This document shows, one piece after another, positions 1-9,415 of a stretch of 64,000 nucleotides of DNA. The stretch's first letter is position 1. Each line of letters starts with the position of its first letter. Under the pieces are notes generated by a model that searched no databases, was not told where the DNA came from, and saw nothing but the letters and a program-made list of their open reading frames with translations. The stretch comes from Helicobacter rappini (GTDB lineage Bacteria > Campylobacterota > Campylobacteria > Campylobacterales > Helicobacteraceae), in assembly GCF_900198625.1 (NCBI RefSeq), contig NZ_FZPK01000003.1, positions 59,477 through 123,476 of the forward strand, given 5' to 3'. A program made the translations under genes and the position numbers.

Positions 1-1870
1 TGGTATAGGTGCGTAATTGATAGATTCCATCATGCAGGTCAAAGTTCTCTTGAAAGTTAATCCACTTTTTATTTGCTAGATAGGCAAATACAAGCGGCTT
101 AATGGTGCTACCGGGTTCAAATGAGCGTTCGGCTGCTGCTACACGCATTTTGCTTGCTATGTCTTTGTCGCGTTTGCCTATATTTGGGTTAAAAGATGAT
201 GAAGAGGCAAGTGCTAGAATCTCGCCTGTAGTTGGGTCCATGATACCTGCTACAATTTGTTCTGCTTTGTATTTTTTATGTGCGTCATTGAGTATATCTT
301 GTATTTTTGACTGCAAAGTTAGTGGTATGGTAAGCTGCACTTGGAATCCATCTGTCCTTTCATGCGTCTTTGCATGACGATTTAATATGATATTTCCGCC
401 TTTATCTGCCATACCCAAAATCTTGCCATCGCGTTTTGGCGATAAGATTCCATCTCGATATTTTTCAACGCCAGATTGGGCTACAAGCTTCATTTTATCA
501 TCATACATTTTGTCGTTTATTATCTTTTTGCCATAGTTTGTAAAGCCCAGTAATGGCTGCATAAGATTCTTAAAAGGATATGTCCTTTCTATCTTTTCAA
601 CAGCAATATCAAGCCCCCTATCAATCCTTGTGCTTGCATTATTTTTCACATCAGAATTGTGGGTAAAAATAGGCGTATAACATTCTTTTGATAGGTCTAT
701 ATCTTTATTTTTGTATTCTACCAATAGCACATTTAATTTTTCAAGGGTATTTTCTTCTGTTATATCGCCATTTTCAAAGGATTGCATGGTTTGTAAGACT
801 TCTATATCAAGTGGGGTTTGACTGCCTTTTTCATGTGTAACTTGAGCGCGTGCATAAAGTGTTTTGATCTCTCCATCTTGCAAACTTGTTTTATTGATAT
901 AGGTAAAAGTGCATTTCTTATACACGCCCAAACGCGCCAACTTTTGATTTAAAATGCGTAAATTTGCCGCATCAATGGAATTTACATTTGTAGCAATTAG
1001 GGCATTACCACCTTTTTCTATTGAATCCCGTAAAGATTTTATGTCAAAATCCGCATAAAGATGCAATAGCTGAAATAGTAATTCCCTTTTTTCTTCGTAT
1101 ATAGAGGGGACATAAATGCTTACCCTGTATAGCTTTTTGCTTGTCGCAAGGATATAATTATCTAGGCTTGATATTTGTCCTCGCATAGCAATATCCACAT
1201 CTGCCTTCACAGACCAAGGATAGTCTCTTGACTTTTTATTGTAGGGATCCATATTTGGTGGTTTTGCAATGATTTTTGCATATACCGCGAGTATAAATAC
1301 AACAAAACAAAGGGCGAATGTCCCAAGCACTAGGAAAAGTCGCCATGCTTTTTGCGTTTTTGCCTCTTCGCTTATATTTTCTTCATTTTCATCGACTTGT
1401 TGTATCTTTTGGGCTTTTTGCCGTATGACTTCATCTTGTTGAATTTTGCGTTTTTCACGCTCATTGTTTGAAAGAGTTGTGATTTTAAAAGAATTTTCAT
1501 TTGGTGTATCATATAGGCGGAAACGATTTTCCGCAATGCTATCAAGCATTATGGAATCAATATTTTCTTGATTTTTATCTAGTTGTGTTTGGCTGTTGCT
1601 GGAGTGTGAGTTTGTGGGGTTTTGCGGTATTTTAACACGAACAGAATCTGCTGCAGCATAATCTCTGTCATTGCTTGAGCGAAGATTCTCATCAATATTA
1701 TTATTAGATGGGAAAAGATAGACATTTGCATTGCTATTTTGTGATTGCTGTGGGGTAGGGCGGTTGGATTTGCTTATTTGATTTTTGTTTAGTGAATGGT
1801 TGTCCTCTAAGCTATCCTTTAAAGTAATTTTCTCATTACTTTTAGAATCTCCACCAAAGCTCCCACGCAT
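1..1870 (-). CDS. ftsI: Penicillin-binding protein, FtsI/PBP2-type transpeptidase (3' end cut by window edge)
   Basis: D,D-transpeptidase that cross-links septal peptidoglycan from the periplasmic side. About 623 codons are visible. A hydrophilic Asn/Gln/Ser-rich cytoplasmic tail covers residues ~1-175, one TM segment lies at ~177-199 (WRLFLVLGTFALCFVV), then a pedestal domain, then the start of the transpeptidase domain with MDPTTGEILALASS and the active-site SxxK as STIK (Ser588, Lys591). The SxN and KTG boxes lie beyond the window edge. The ATG is preceded directly by an in-frame TAG, so no upstream start exists; the SD is weak. It follows fliE by 37 bp, the flgB-flgC-fliE-ftsI order known from H. 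pylori. The long N-terminal tail is unusual for FtsI; a later start is possible but lacks a better SD. Confidence 0.9.
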   Translation of the reverse strand, partial: MRGSFGGDSKSNEKITLKDSLEDNHSLNKNQISKSNRPTPQQSQNSNANVYLFPSNNNIDENLRSSNDRDYAAADSVRVKIPQNPTNSHSSNSQTQLDKNQENIDSIMLDSIAENRFRLYDTPNENSFKITTLSNNEREKRKIQQDEVIRQKAQKIQQVDENEENISEEAKTQKAWRLFLVLGTFALCFVVFILAVYAKIIAKPPNMDPYNKKSRDYPWSVKADVDIAMRGQISSLDNYILATSKKLYRVSIYVPSIYEEKRELLFQLLHLYADFDIKSLRDSIEKGGNALIATNVNSIDAANLRILNQKLARLGVYKKCTFTYINKTSLQDGEIKTLYARAQVTHEKGSQTPLDIEVLQTMQSFENGDITEENTLEKLNVLLVEYKNKDIDLSKECYTPIFTHNSDVKNNASTRIDRGLDIAVEKIERTYPFKNLMQPLLGFTNYGKKIINDKMYDDKMKLVAQSGVEKYRDGILSPKRDGKILGMADKGGNIILNRHAKTHERTDGFQVQLTIPLTLQSKIQDILNDAHKKYKAEQIVAGIMDPTTGEILALASSSSFNPNIGKRDKDIASKMRVAAAERSFEPGSTIKPLVFAYLANKKWINFQENFDLHDGIYQLRTYT

Positions 1871-1907
1871 CTAAAAGCAACAATCCACTAAATTCTTTTA
1901 AGCAAAA

Positions 1908-2210
1908 TTAAATTTGAGTGCGTAAAATCTCTTTATACGCACTGATAGCCTTATTTCGCACTTCAAGCATAAGCTTCATGCTGGTTTCTGCTTTACCAAT
2001 AGTGATGGCTGCTTGGTGTAAATCCTTAACCTGTCCGCTTGCCATGTCTGCCAACGCTCTGTCTGATACTTCTTGAGAAGCATTGAGTTCATCAAGAGAC
2101 TGCTTCAATAACGATGAAAAATCGCCTTGTCTTCCTCTAACCTCATTGCTTACATCTGTTAGAGAAATATCAGCAAGACCGGGTGCTGCAATATGTGTAA
2201 CTTGTGCCAT
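1908..2210 (-). CDS. fliE: Flagellar hook-basal body protein FliE
   Basis: FliE joins the MS ring to the proximal rod and is needed for export of rod components. The 100-residue protein has the family C-terminal signature, seen here as TSMKLMLEVRNKAISAYKEI. Length is typical. The start is set by an AAGGAG SD about 6 nt before the ATG. It is the third gene of the flgB-flgC-fliE operon, 21 bp after flgC, and ftsI follows on the same strand. Expression is expected from the sigma-54 promoter in front of flgB. Confidence 0.97.
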   Translation of the reverse strand: MAQVTHIAAPGLADISLTDVSNEVRGRQGDFSSLLKQSLDELNASQEVSDRALADMASGQVKDLHQAAITIGKAETSMKLMLEVRNKAISAYKEILRTQI

Positions 2211-2231
2211 TATTTCTCCTTAATATTAAAT

Positions 2232-2723
2232 TTACGCTTGAAACATGGTGATAGCATTACTTGCCATGTTTTTCGCACTTTGAAATGCCGCCACATTCGC
2301 TTGATATGCTCTAGTGGCTTCTACTAAATCGGCCATTTCGACAACAGGATTAACATTAGGGTATGCAACATAGCCTTGCGCATTTGCATCAGGGTGTGTT
2401 GGATCATATTTCATCAACGGCTTATTATCGTCCCTTACAATCTTATCAATATATACACTTGTAATCGGTGGCACAGGCTTTTTGCCATACGCACCTTCTT
2501 CAAGTGGATCTTTATATTCCACAAGATTATTGTCCTTTGCCAACCTTTTATTTAATTGCTTATTAAAATCAAAGGCACGAAATACAACCTCTTGTCGCCT
2601 ATATGGTCCGCCCTCATCAGTTCGCGTAGTGTTTGCATTTGCAATGTTTGCAGAAATGACATTCACGCGCACTCTCTGTGCCGACAAACCATAACCACTA
2701 ATATCAAAAGTACTCATAAACAT
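2232..2723 (-). CDS. flgC: Flagellar proximal rod protein FlgC
   Basis: Structural subunit of the periplasmic flagellar rod. The 163-residue protein opens with the rod/hook N-terminal motif FDISGYGLSAQRVRVNVIS and NIANANTTRT, and ends with the conserved C-terminal coil (MADLVEATRAYQANVAAF). It has YVAYPNVNPVVEM, typical of FlgC. The start at MFMSTF is supported by AAAGGA upstream; a second ATG two codons later (MSTF) is also possible. It lies 37 bp after flgB. Confidence 0.97.
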   Translation of the reverse strand: MFMSTFDISGYGLSAQRVRVNVISANIANANTTRTDEGGPYRRQEVVFRAFDFNKQLNKRLAKDNNLVEYKDPLEEGAYGKKPVPPITSVYIDKIVRDDNKPLMKYDPTHPDANAQGYVAYPNVNPVVEMADLVEATRAYQANVAAFQSAKNMASNAITMFQA

Positions 2724-2760
2724 GACTAATCCTTTATTCTAACCTAACACAATACTACCA

Positions 2761-3219
2761 CTACAAATTCTTACTAGATTCTAAAGCGTAAGCAAAAATC
2801 CCTTTATGTTTTTTCAACGCTGAAGTAAGCGCTTGATACATAACAGAGTTTTTACCCATTTCGCTTGTTTCTACATCCAAATCCACGCTATTTCCATCAT
2901 TCCTTGCAAGGTGTCCGTCCCGAAAGAATAAAGAGCCAGTCAAGGGATCTGCAAGTCCGCTAGGTAAATGCTGTGGCAACGCCTGAGTTAGTTTTAAGGT
3001 TTCAGCTCGAGACTTGTTGTCAAAAATCTGACTCGCTTTTTCGGCAAGCATATCCTCGAAATGAACATCTCTAGGACGATAAAAAGGCGTATCTACATTT
3101 GCCATATTGCTTGCAATAAGGTCTTGTCGCAAAGAACGATAATCCAGCGCACTATACACTAGATTATACGCCTTTGATGTTTCAAAAGAAGTCCCTAATG
3201 CTTTTGATAGACTTTCCAT
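2761..3219 (-). CDS. flgB: Flagellar proximal rod protein FlgB
   Basis: First rod protein of the flagellar basal body. With start MESLSKALG the product has 152 residues; it contains the family motif LRQDLIASNMANVDTPFYRPRD near the N-terminus and a C-terminal coil (NSVMYQALTSALKKHKGIF). An in-frame ATG lies 11 codons upstream, but AGGGAG sits correctly before the ATG at 3219, so this start is preferred. Promoter-proximal gene of the rod operon, with a sigma-54 -24/-12 element ~50 bp upstream. Confidence 0.95.
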   Translation of the reverse strand: MESLSKALGTSFETSKAYNLVYSALDYRSLRQDLIASNMANVDTPFYRPRDVHFEDMLAEKASQIFDNKSRAETLKLTQALPQHLPSGLADPLTGSLFFRDGHLARNDGNSVDLDVETSEMGKNSVMYQALTSALKKHKGIFAYALESSKNL

Positions 3220-3267
3220 AGTATTCTCCCTAATATCCATGTAAAAATTCAAAATTAAGACATGCCA

Positions 3268-3283
3268 AGCAAATCCAATTCCA
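3268..3283 (-). promoter_or_regulatory. Sigma-54 (RpoN) promoter of the flgB operon
   Basis: Read on the minus strand the site is TGGAATTGGATTTGCT. The GG and GC dinucleotides are exactly 10 nt apart and the -12 half is a perfect TTGCT. In Helicobacter, rod and hook genes are known RpoN/FlgR targets. The predicted start is ~12 nt downstream (~3257), giving a short leader before flgB. Confidence 0.75.
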
Positions 3284-3441
3284 AAAATACACTTAACCGA
3301 AAAACTCCAACATTATACCCTTTTTTTGTAAATAAAACAATTAAAACAATTAAATTAATGAACTTGCGGTTAAAGTTGGCATGAGTTGTTGTTTCAGTGT
3401 AATTTATGTCTTTTTTTTGGTATGTGTTTTTAGCGTCTTAA

Positions 3442-3681
3442 TGTCTAAGTAGCTGTCTAGCAAATGATGTTCCAAAAACTATATCAAACTACAGACCTGC
3501 TAAAAAATATAAGATTATACAATGGAATATGACTTTATCGTGGGCATAGCGAAGTGTCAAATTATCCAAATTATTAAGCTTTGTATTGTCCGACAATTAT
3601 GACATATATCAACCGAAAAATGATTCATTTATTGCTCCAAGCATTATATTTAATAGAAAATTTCCTTATACTAAGGAATAA
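3442..3681 (+). pseudogene. Possible decayed coding remnant between flgB and rpsJ
   Basis: One plus-strand frame runs 80 codons between stops with a single internal TAG at 3547-3549. The conceptual peptide looks protein-like rather than random: NDVPKTISNYRPAKKYKIIQ before the TAG and YDIYQPKNDSFIAPSIIFNR after it. There is no start codon with an SD. I do not recognise the family. It may be the 3' relic of a gene lost from this junction, or chance. Confidence 0.3.
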
Positions 3682-3716
3682 AAAATATAAAAATACGGCA
3701 TTTTATGCGGTATGTA

Positions 3717-3745
3717 TTGACTTAACACGCTTTTTTTATTAAAAT
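3717..3745 (+). promoter_or_regulatory. Candidate promoter of the S10-spc operon
   Basis: TTGACT (3717-3722), a 17-nt T-rich spacer, then TAAAAT (3740-3745). The predicted transcript would have a ~105-nt leader before rpsJ. It is the best -35/-10 pair in the 636-bp intergenic region on this strand. Confidence 0.5.
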
Positions 3746-3856
3746 TTTGTCTTTGTTTTTACGACACTGCGATATTTTACTTTATAGATTTTAGCATGGC
3801 AATGCAAAACTAGGGTATGTATTGGCAGTGCGAGTTCTTAACTATAAAGGAAAAAT

Positions 3857-4168
3857 ATGCAAAAGATTAGGCTAAAGTTGAAGGCTTATGATCACAGAGT
3901 GCTTGATCGCTCGATAGCAGCCATTGTCAGTGCGGTAAAGAGGACGGGTTCTGAAATCATTGGACCAGTGCCCTTGCCAACTAGAAAAAGACGATATACG
4001 GTTTTGCGTTCCCCGCATATCAATAAAGATTCTAGAGAGCAATTTGAGATACGCATACACAGCAGAATCATCGACATCATGTCTGCGACAGGAGAGACCG
4101 TTGATAGTCTTATGAAGCTTGACTTAGCCCCAGAGGTTGATGTTGAAGTAATGTCAATGGATAAATAA
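3857..4168 (+). CDS. rpsJ: 30S ribosomal protein S10
   Basis: Head protein of the 30S subunit, also NusE, the partner of NusB in boxA-dependent antitermination. The 103-residue protein carries the diagnostic run [20 protein letters not shown] and the [16 protein letters not shown] strand-helix. SD AAAGGA sits 6 nt before the ATG. First gene of a 23-gene same-strand block (rpsJ to infA) with overlaps or short gaps throughout; rplC begins 29 bp later. Confidence 0.99.
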   Translation: MQKIRLKLKAYDHRVLDRSIAAIVSAVKRTGSEIIGPVPLPTRKRRYTVLRSPHINKDSREQFEIRIHSRIIDIMSATGETVDSLMKLDLAPEVDVEVMSMDK

Positions 4169-4197
4169 GTTTATATTTATTGTATAAGGAAATAAGA

Positions 4198-4791
4198 ATG
4201 GAATTTATAGTGCAAAAGGTAGGTATGAGTCGTATTATCGCTACACCTAGCCAAGCTGTAACGCTACTAAAAGTATTAAATGCTAAAGTATGTAAGCTAG
4301 AAGAAAATGGTAAGGCTTTGGTTGCCTACTCTAAAGGAAAAACATGTAATAAAAGCATTGAGGGCAATCAAAAGAAGTATAATCTAAGCAAGGAATTTAA
4401 CCGCTTTGCTACATTAAAGGTTGCAAATACTGAAGTTGGCGATTTAGATATGTCTAGCCTTAGCGATGGCAAGGTTGTAAAAGCAGGTTTTAAGACAAAA
4501 GGTCGTGGTTTTAGTGGTGCAATGAAGCGTTGGAATTTTCAAGGTGGTCCAGCAGCACATGGTAGTAGATTCCATAGAAGACTTGGTTCTATTGGGAATA
4601 GAGAGTGGCCAGGTCGAGTTCAGCCGGGTAAAAAAATGGCAGGACATTATGGTGATGAGATTGTGAGTGTGAGAAGTGAGATTATTTCTTTTGATACACA
4701 AAGCGGTATCCTTGTGTTAAAGGGTTCTGTGGCAGGGTATAATGGTGCTTATGGTAAAATCACTATTTTAGATAAAAAAGGTAGTAAATAA
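4198..4791 (+). CDS. rplC: 50S ribosomal protein L3
   Basis: Early-assembly 50S protein with a long loop reaching the peptidyl-transferase centre. The start chosen is [11 protein letters not shown], matching the Helicobacter N-terminus, with AAGGA upstream; an in-frame codon 18 nt earlier has no SD. The loop is seen as [20 protein letters not shown] followed by [14 protein letters not shown]. 197 residues. The stop overlaps the rplD start by one base, which suggests translational coupling. Confidence 0.98.
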   Translation: MEFIVQKVGMSRIIATPSQAVTLLKVLNAKVCKLEENGKALVAYSKGKTCNKSIEGNQKKYNLSKEFNRFATLKVANTEVGDLDMSSLSDGKVVKAGFKTKGRGFSGAMKRWNFQGGPAAHGSRFHRRLGSIGNREWPGRVQPGKKMAGHYGDEIVSVRSEIISFDTQSGILVLKGSVAGYNGAYGKITILDKKGSK

Positions 4792-5405
4792 TGAGTAAGG
4801 CAATTATGTTAGATGGCAGGTTTGCCAAAGGTGCTGAAGTAGCATTGCCAGAGCGTTATGCAGAGATTAAAGAACACAACTTGTATCTTTATGTAAAGTC
4901 GTATCTCGCTAGTCTTCGTGCAAACAACGCACAAGCAAAAACAAGAGGCAAAGTAAGCGGTGGCGGTAAGAAGCCATGGGCTCAAAAAGGTGGCGGTAGA
5001 GCGCGTGCTGGTAGCATTACTTCTCCTGTGTTTGTTGGAGGTGGTGTAAGTCATGGTCCAAGCAATAACAGAAACTATGATTTAAAGATTAATAAAAAGC
5101 AAAAAAGATTAGCTCTTGAATATGCTTTACAACAAAAAGCAAATGAGGGTAAGCTCTTTATTATAGAATCTATCAATGTAGAAAGTGGCAAAACAAAAGA
5201 TGCGTTCGCACAATTTAAAGCACTAGGGCAAAGAAGCACATTATTTGTAACACAAGTGAGTAATGAAAAAACATTTCTTGCATTCCGCAATTTACAATCG
5301 TGTTATTTAGCTGATGCGAGTGAGTTAAACGCATATCTTGTAGCAGCATTTAGAAGCGTTGTGATTGAAAAAGCGGTGTTTGATGAACTTGTAAAAAGAG
5401 GTTAA
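4791..5405 (+). CDS. rplD: 50S ribosomal protein L4
   Basis: L4 lines the polypeptide exit tunnel near the constriction. The Gly/Arg-rich tunnel loop is visible at residues ~60-80 ([19 protein letters not shown]). 204 residues, normal for the family. The start ATG shares a base with the rplC stop; rplW follows after 1 bp. In Enterobacteria L4 autoregulates this operon, but I see no obvious L4 leader upstream of rpsJ, in line with the limited distribution of that mechanism. Confidence 0.98.
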   Translation: MSKAIMLDGRFAKGAEVALPERYAEIKEHNLYLYVKSYLASLRANNAQAKTRGKVSGGGKKPWAQKGGGRARAGSITSPVFVGGGVSHGPSNNRNYDLKINKKQKRLALEYALQQKANEGKLFIIESINVESGKTKDAFAQFKALGQRSTLFVTQVSNEKTFLAFRNLQSCYLADASELNAYLVAAFRSVVIEKAVFDELVKRG

Positions 5406-5406
5406 G

Positions 5407-5688
5407 ATGGCAGATATAACAGATATTAAAACGATTTTATATACAGAAAAATCTTTAGGATTGCAAGAAAGCGGTGTTATGGTTGTCCAAACTTCTACAC
5501 GCATGACAAAAAACAGATTAAAGCAAATCTTTAAAGAATATTTTGGTTTTACACCTTTAAAAATAAACTCTTTGAGACAAGATGGTAAAACAAAGCGTTT
5601 TCGTGGTAAAGAAGGTCAAAGAGCTGATTTTAAAAAGTTTTATGTAAAGATTCCAGAAGGTGCGAATATCGATTCGCTTGCCGTATAG
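5407..5688 (+). CDS. rplW: 50S ribosomal protein L23
   Basis: L23 sits at the tunnel exit and is the docking site for trigger factor and SRP. The 93-residue protein has the family start [11 protein letters not shown] and the conserved loop [20 protein letters not shown]. It is slightly shorter than the E. coli protein but normal for Campylobacterota. It begins 1 bp after rplD with an SD inside the rplD 3' end (AAAGAGG). Confidence 0.97.
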   Translation: MADITDIKTILYTEKSLGLQESGVMVVQTSTRMTKNRLKQIFKEYFGFTPLKINSLRQDGKTKRFRGKEGQRADFKKFYVKIPEGANIDSLAV

Positions 5689-5701
5689 TTAAGGAGCAAA
5701 C

Positions 5702-6529
5702 ATGGCAGTAAAAACATATAAACCCTATACACCTAGTAGGAGATTTATGTCAGGTTTAAGCTCTGCTGATATTACAGCAAAGCCTAGCGTGAGAAAACTT
5801 CTTGTTAAACTTCCTGTAACAGCAGGTAGAAATAATAATGGTAGAATCACAAGCCGACATAAAGAAGGTGGTGCAAAGAAGCTTTATAGAATCATTGACT
5901 TCAAGCGTAATAAATTTAATGTTGAGGGTCGTGTAGCAGCGATTGAGTATGATCCATATAGAAATTGTCGCATTGCTCTCATTAACTATAAAGATGGTGA
6001 TAAACGCTATATCATTCAGCCTAGTGGTTTAAAAGTTGGCGATTTGGTTATCGCGGCTGAAGGTGGGCTTGATGTAAAAGTAGGCTTTGCAATGAAACTT
6101 AAAAATATCCCTATAGGAACAATCGTTCATAATATTGAGTTACACCCACAAGCAGGTGGTGCGATCGCAAGAAGTGCTGGTGCATCAGCACAGATTATGG
6201 GGCGTGAAGGTAAATATACAATCTTGCGTATGCCAAGTGGTGAAATGCGATACATTTTAGAAGAGTGTATGGCGACAATCGGTAATGTAGGGAATGAAGA
6301 TTTTGCAAATATATCTATCGGTAAGGCAGGTAGGAATCGTCATAGAGGTATCCGCCCACAAACTCGTGGTAGTGCTATGAACCCAGTAGATCACCCACAC
6401 GGTGGTGGTGAGGGTAAAACTGGCTCAAGCGGTCATCCTGTATCGCCTTGGGGAACACCAGCTAAAGGCTATAAGACAAGACGCAAAAAAGCGAGTGATA
6501 GACTTATTATATCAAGACGAAAGAAGTAA
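5702..6529 (+). CDS. rplB: 50S ribosomal protein L2
   Basis: L2 is essential for subunit association and peptidyl-transferase activity. 275 residues. The C-terminal signature [19 protein letters not shown] contains the conserved functional His. N-terminal [14 protein letters not shown] and [18 protein letters not shown] are typical. SD AAGGAG precedes the ATG. Gap of 13 bp from rplW and 9 bp to rpsS. Confidence 0.99.
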   Translation: MAVKTYKPYTPSRRFMSGLSSADITAKPSVRKLLVKLPVTAGRNNNGRITSRHKEGGAKKLYRIIDFKRNKFNVEGRVAAIEYDPYRNCRIALINYKDGDKRYIIQPSGLKVGDLVIAAEGGLDVKVGFAMKLKNIPIGTIVHNIELHPQAGGAIARSAGASAQIMGREGKYTILRMPSGEMRYILEECMATIGNVGNEDFANISIGKAGRNRHRGIRPQTRGSAMNPVDHPHGGGEGKTGSSGHPVSPWGTPAKGYKTRRKKASDRLIISRRKK

Positions 6530-6538
6530 GGAAATAAT

Positions 6539-6820
6539 ATGGCAAGATCAATTAAAAAAGGTCCTTTTATAGATACTCATCTTGAAAAGAAAGTAGTAAA
6601 GGCAAAAGCCGCAAAAGACAATAAGCCCATTAAAACATGGTCAAGAAGAAGCACTATCCTACCAGAAATGATAGGATTAACTTTCAGTGTGCATAATGGT
6701 CGCACTTTTGTGCCTGTGTATGTTACAGAGAATCATGTGGGCTATAAGCTTGGTGAGTTTGCCCCAACGCGAACTTTTAAAGGGCATAAAGGCAGTGTCC
6801 AAAAGAAAATTGGTAAGTAA
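6539..6820 (+). CDS. rpsS: 30S ribosomal protein S19
   Basis: Head protein that contacts the A-site finger of 23S rRNA and binds with S13. 93 residues. The family motifs [28 protein letters not shown] and [16 protein letters not shown] (here [17 protein letters not shown]) are present. SD AAGGAA precedes the ATG. It lies between rplB and rplV as in most bacterial S10 operons. Confidence 0.98.
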   Translation: MARSIKKGPFIDTHLEKKVVKAKAAKDNKPIKTWSRRSTILPEMIGLTFSVHNGRTFVPVYVTENHVGYKLGEFAPTRTFKGHKGSVQKKIGK

Positions 6821-6832
6821 TGAGGGATGACA

Positions 6833-7231
6833 ATGGCTAAAAAACAGAATACAAAACAAACAAATGGCGGTGTAGCTATTTTGCGTTATGCGCGTCTATC
6901 TCCCACGAAAGCGCGTTTAATCGCAAGACAAGTGCAAGGCATGAATGCTGAAGTTGCATTAGCAAGTTTAGAATTTACTCCAAACAAGGCAGCAAAAGCT
7001 ATTTATAAAACATTGGCATCAGCACTTGCAAATGGTGGGTTTGAATCTACTGGAGCCGAAGTTACTTCGTGTAGGGTTGATGCAGGTCCGGTATTGCGTC
7101 GTTTCATGCCAAGGGCGAGAGGCAGGGCAACTCCTATACGAAAGCCTATGGCACATATATATGTGGAAGTAAATGCAGTGAAAAAGGCAGCTAAACAAAC
7201 AAGCAAAAAAAGTAAAGGTGAGGTTAAGTAA
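6833..7231 (+). CDS. rplV: 50S ribosomal protein L22
   Basis: L22 lines the exit tunnel; its beta-hairpin faces the macrolide and arrest-peptide site. With start MAKKQNTKQ (132 residues) the SD AGGG is 6 nt upstream; an ATG two codons earlier is too close to the SD. The family motifs [16 protein letters not shown] and [17 protein letters not shown] are present. The Lys-rich C-terminus extends past the core. The stop directly abuts the rpsC start. Confidence 0.97.
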   Translation: MAKKQNTKQTNGGVAILRYARLSPTKARLIARQVQGMNAEVALASLEFTPNKAAKAIYKTLASALANGGFESTGAEVTSCRVDAGPVLRRFMPRARGRATPIRKPMAHIYVEVNAVKKAAKQTSKKSKGEVK

Positions 7232-7921
7232 ATGGGTCAAAAAGTCAATCCAATCGGACTAAGATTAGGCATTAATAGAAATTGGACTTCAAGATGGTTT
7301 CCAAACGCTCAAAACACACCGGAGAGAATTGGCGAGGATCACATTATTCGTAAATTCTTGAAAAAAGAACTTTATTATGCGAGTGTAAGTGAAATTATCA
7401 TTGAACGCATGGCAACAAAGCTTCGTGTAACCGTAGTAGCAGCAAAGCCGGGATTAATCATCGGTAAAAAAGGTGCTGATATTGAAAAAGTAAAAGAAAC
7501 TTTAAGAAAGCTTGTCAATAAAGATGTTGCTATAAACATTAAAGAAGTTAAAAGAGCGCAGGCTAACGCACAGCTTGCAGCAGAAAGTGTTGCAATGCAG
7601 CTTGAGCGTAGAGTTGCTTTTAGAAGAGCGATGAAAAAAGTTATGCAGCAAGCAATGAAGTCTGGTGCAAAAGGCATTAAGGTAAAAGTGTCTGGTCGTT
7701 TGGCAGGTGCTGAAATGGCAAGAACAGAATGGTATATGGAAGGTAGAGTGCCTTTGCATACACTGCGTGCAAAAATTGATTATGGTTTTGCTGAAGCGGC
7801 AACGACTTATGGAATCATTGGTGTAAAAGTTTGGATCTTTAAAGGCGAAGTTTTACAAAAGGGTATCCAGACTGAAAGAGAAGAATCAAAAGATTCTCGC
7901 ACGAAAGCTAAAAGGAGATAG
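7232..7921 (+). CDS. rpsC: 30S ribosomal protein S3
   Basis: S3 forms part of the mRNA entry channel and helicase. 229 residues. The KH domain is visible as [17 protein letters not shown], and the C-terminal domain as [20 protein letters not shown] and [16 protein letters not shown]. No gap from rplV; the SD (AGGTGAGG) lies in the rplV 3' end. rplP follows 3 bp later. Confidence 0.99.
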   Translation: MGQKVNPIGLRLGINRNWTSRWFPNAQNTPERIGEDHIIRKFLKKELYYASVSEIIIERMATKLRVTVVAAKPGLIIGKKGADIEKVKETLRKLVNKDVAINIKEVKRAQANAQLAAESVAMQLERRVAFRRAMKKVMQQAMKSGAKGIKVKVSGRLAGAEMARTEWYMEGRVPLHTLRAKIDYGFAEAATTYGIIGVKVWIFKGEVLQKGIQTEREESKDSRTKAKRR

Positions 7922-7924
7922 ATT

Positions 7925-8350
7925 ATGTTAATGCCAAAAAGGACAAAATATAGAAAGCAGATGAAAGGCAGAAATCGCGGTAAATCTCATCGCGGTAATG
8001 CCCTTGCATTTGGCGATATTGGTATCAAAGCCCTAGAGCATGGCAGAATAGATTCAAGACAGATAGAATCTGCAAGGATTGCTATGACTCGCCATGTAAA
8101 AAGGGCAGGTAAGGTATGGATACGAGTTTTCCCAGATAAGCCTTTAACTGCAAAGCCACTTGAAGTGAGAATGGGTAAAGGTAAGGGTAGTGTTGAAAAA
8201 TGGGTTATGAATATTAAGCCCGGTCGTATTATCTATGAGATGATTGGTATTGATGAGGCAACAGCACGCGATGCGCTTGCATTAGCACAAAGTAAATTAC
8301 CATTTAAAACAAAAATTGTAACGAGCGAGAGTGAAAATGAAATATACTGA
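7925..8350 (+). CDS. rplP: 50S ribosomal protein L16
   Basis: L16 organises the A-site tRNA acceptor region of the 50S. 141 residues, standard length. It starts with the invariant [19 protein letters not shown] and contains [20 protein letters not shown] and [28 protein letters not shown] just upstream. Its 3' end overlaps rpmC by 14 nt. Confidence 0.99.
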   Translation: MLMPKRTKYRKQMKGRNRGKSHRGNALAFGDIGIKALEHGRIDSRQIESARIAMTRHVKRAGKVWIRVFPDKPLTAKPLEVRMGKGKGSVEKWVMNIKPGRIIYEMIGIDEATARDALALAQSKLPFKTKIVTSESENEIY

Positions 8351-8540
8351 TTTGAAAGATAAGGATTTGCCAGAATTAAGGCAATTATTGAAAGACAAGA
8401 AAACAGAGTTATTTACCTTGAGAATAAAGCTAAAAACAGCACAGCTAACTAAGCCTAGCGAAATTAGCGTTGTGCGTAAAGATATTGCGCGTATTGCGAC
8501 AGCAATATCAGCTAAACTCAATTTAGAAGAAAATAATTAA
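8337..8540 (+). CDS. rpmC: 50S ribosomal protein L29
   Basis: Small tunnel-exit protein next to L23. The start is taken at [14 protein letters not shown], which matches the Helicobacter N-terminus and gives 67 residues; a GTG two codons earlier is also in frame. The two-helix body [20 protein letters not shown] and [16 protein letters not shown] is typical. It overlaps the end of rplP by 14 nt, suggesting coupled translation. Confidence 0.95.
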   Translation: MKYTDLKDKDLPELRQLLKDKKTELFTLRIKLKTAQLTKPSEISVVRKDIARIATAISAKLNLEENN

Positions 8541-8550
8541 GGGATTGTTT

Positions 8551-8817
8551 ATGAGTGAAAAGCAAGCACACAAAAGAGTAATACAAGGCAAGGTCGTAAG
8601 TATTGCGGGTAATAAAAGTGCGGTTATTTTAGTAGAACGAAAAGTTGTGCATCCAAAATACCGCAAAATCGTAAAAAGATTCAAAAAATATATCATTCAT
8701 GATGAAGAGCATAAAGCAAAGGTTGGCGATGTGGTAAGTGCGATTGAGTGCAAACCTATCTCTAAGCATAAAGCCTTTGCATTGAAAGATATTGTAGTAG
8801 TAGGAGTGTCAGAATGA
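8551..8817 (+). CDS. rpsQ: 30S ribosomal protein S17
   Basis: Primary 16S-binding protein with an OB fold. With the ATG start (MSEKQAHKR) the protein has 88 residues; an in-frame TTG two codons earlier is unlikely. The core [20 protein letters not shown] and [19 protein letters not shown] matches the family. AAGGGA lies 7 nt upstream. It overlaps rplN by 4 nt (ATGA). Confidence 0.96.
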   Translation: MSEKQAHKRVIQGKVVSIAGNKSAVILVERKVVHPKYRKIVKRFKKYIIHDEEHKAKVGDVVSAIECKPISKHKAFALKDIVVVGVSE

Positions 8818-9182
8818 TACAGAGTTTTACAAGACTAAGCGTTGCTGACAATAGCGGTGCAAAAGAAGTTATGTGTATCAAAGTTTTAGGCGGTAGCCAT
8901 AAGCGGTATGCAAGCGTAGGTGATGTTATTGTGGTGTCTGTTAAAAAGGCTATCCCAAATGGCAAGGTAAAAAAAGGGCAAGTGTTAAAAGCTGTTGTTG
9001 TCCGCACAAAAAAAGAGATTCACAGAGACAATGGTTCTCTTGTGCGTTTTGATGATAATGCGGCAGTATTGCTTGATGCAAAAAGAGAGCCAATCGGCAC
9101 TCGTATTTTTGGTCCAGTTAGTAGAGAAGTGCGATATGCAAATTTTATGAAGATAGTATCGTTAGCTCCGGAGGTATTATAG
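8814..9182 (+). CDS. rplN: 50S ribosomal protein L14
   Basis: L14 sits at the 30S-50S interface and forms bridge B8. 122 residues, invariant length. It begins [20 protein letters not shown] and contains [20 protein letters not shown] and [17 protein letters not shown] overlap with rpsQ at the start and a 1-nt overlap with rplX at the end. Confidence 0.99.
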   Translation: MIQSFTRLSVADNSGAKEVMCIKVLGGSHKRYASVGDVIVVSVKKAIPNGKVKKGQVLKAVVVRTKKEIHRDNGSLVRFDDNAAVLLDAKREPIGTRIFGPVSREVRYANFMKIVSLAPEVL

Positions 9183-9406
9183 TGAATAAGGTAAAGATTA
9201 AAAAAGGCGATATGGTAACAATTATCGCTGGTGATGATAAGGGTAAAAGCGGTGAAGTTCTTGCTGTATTCCCAAAGCAAAATACTTTGATTGTTAAAGA
9301 TTGTAAAGTGGCAAAAAAGGCAGTAAAGCCAACAGATGATAATAAAAAAGGTGGTTTTGTTGCAAAAGAAATGCCTATACATATTTCTAATGTAAAAAAA
9401 TCATAG
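9182..9406 (+). CDS. rplX: 50S ribosomal protein L24
   Basis: 50S assembly initiator. 74 residues with a GTG start preceded by GGAGG. The KOW motif is visible as [20 protein letters not shown], and the C-terminal [20 protein letters not shown] is as in Helicobacter L24. It starts on the last base of rplN; rplE follows after 9 bp. Confidence 0.97.
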   Translation: MNKVKIKKGDMVTIIAGDDKGKSGEVLAVFPKQNTLIVKDCKVAKKAVKPTDDNKKGGFVAKEMPIHISNVKKS

Positions 9407-9415
9407 GAGTGAAAT

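Noticed and set aside
102..377. Plus-strand 91-codon ORF
   Set aside because: Antisense to the FtsI transpeptidase domain, whose STIK motif reads on the other strand; no SD.
3590..3625. Short ORF beginning ATGACATATATC
   Set aside because: Very short, no SD; better explained as part of the decayed frame at 3442-3681.
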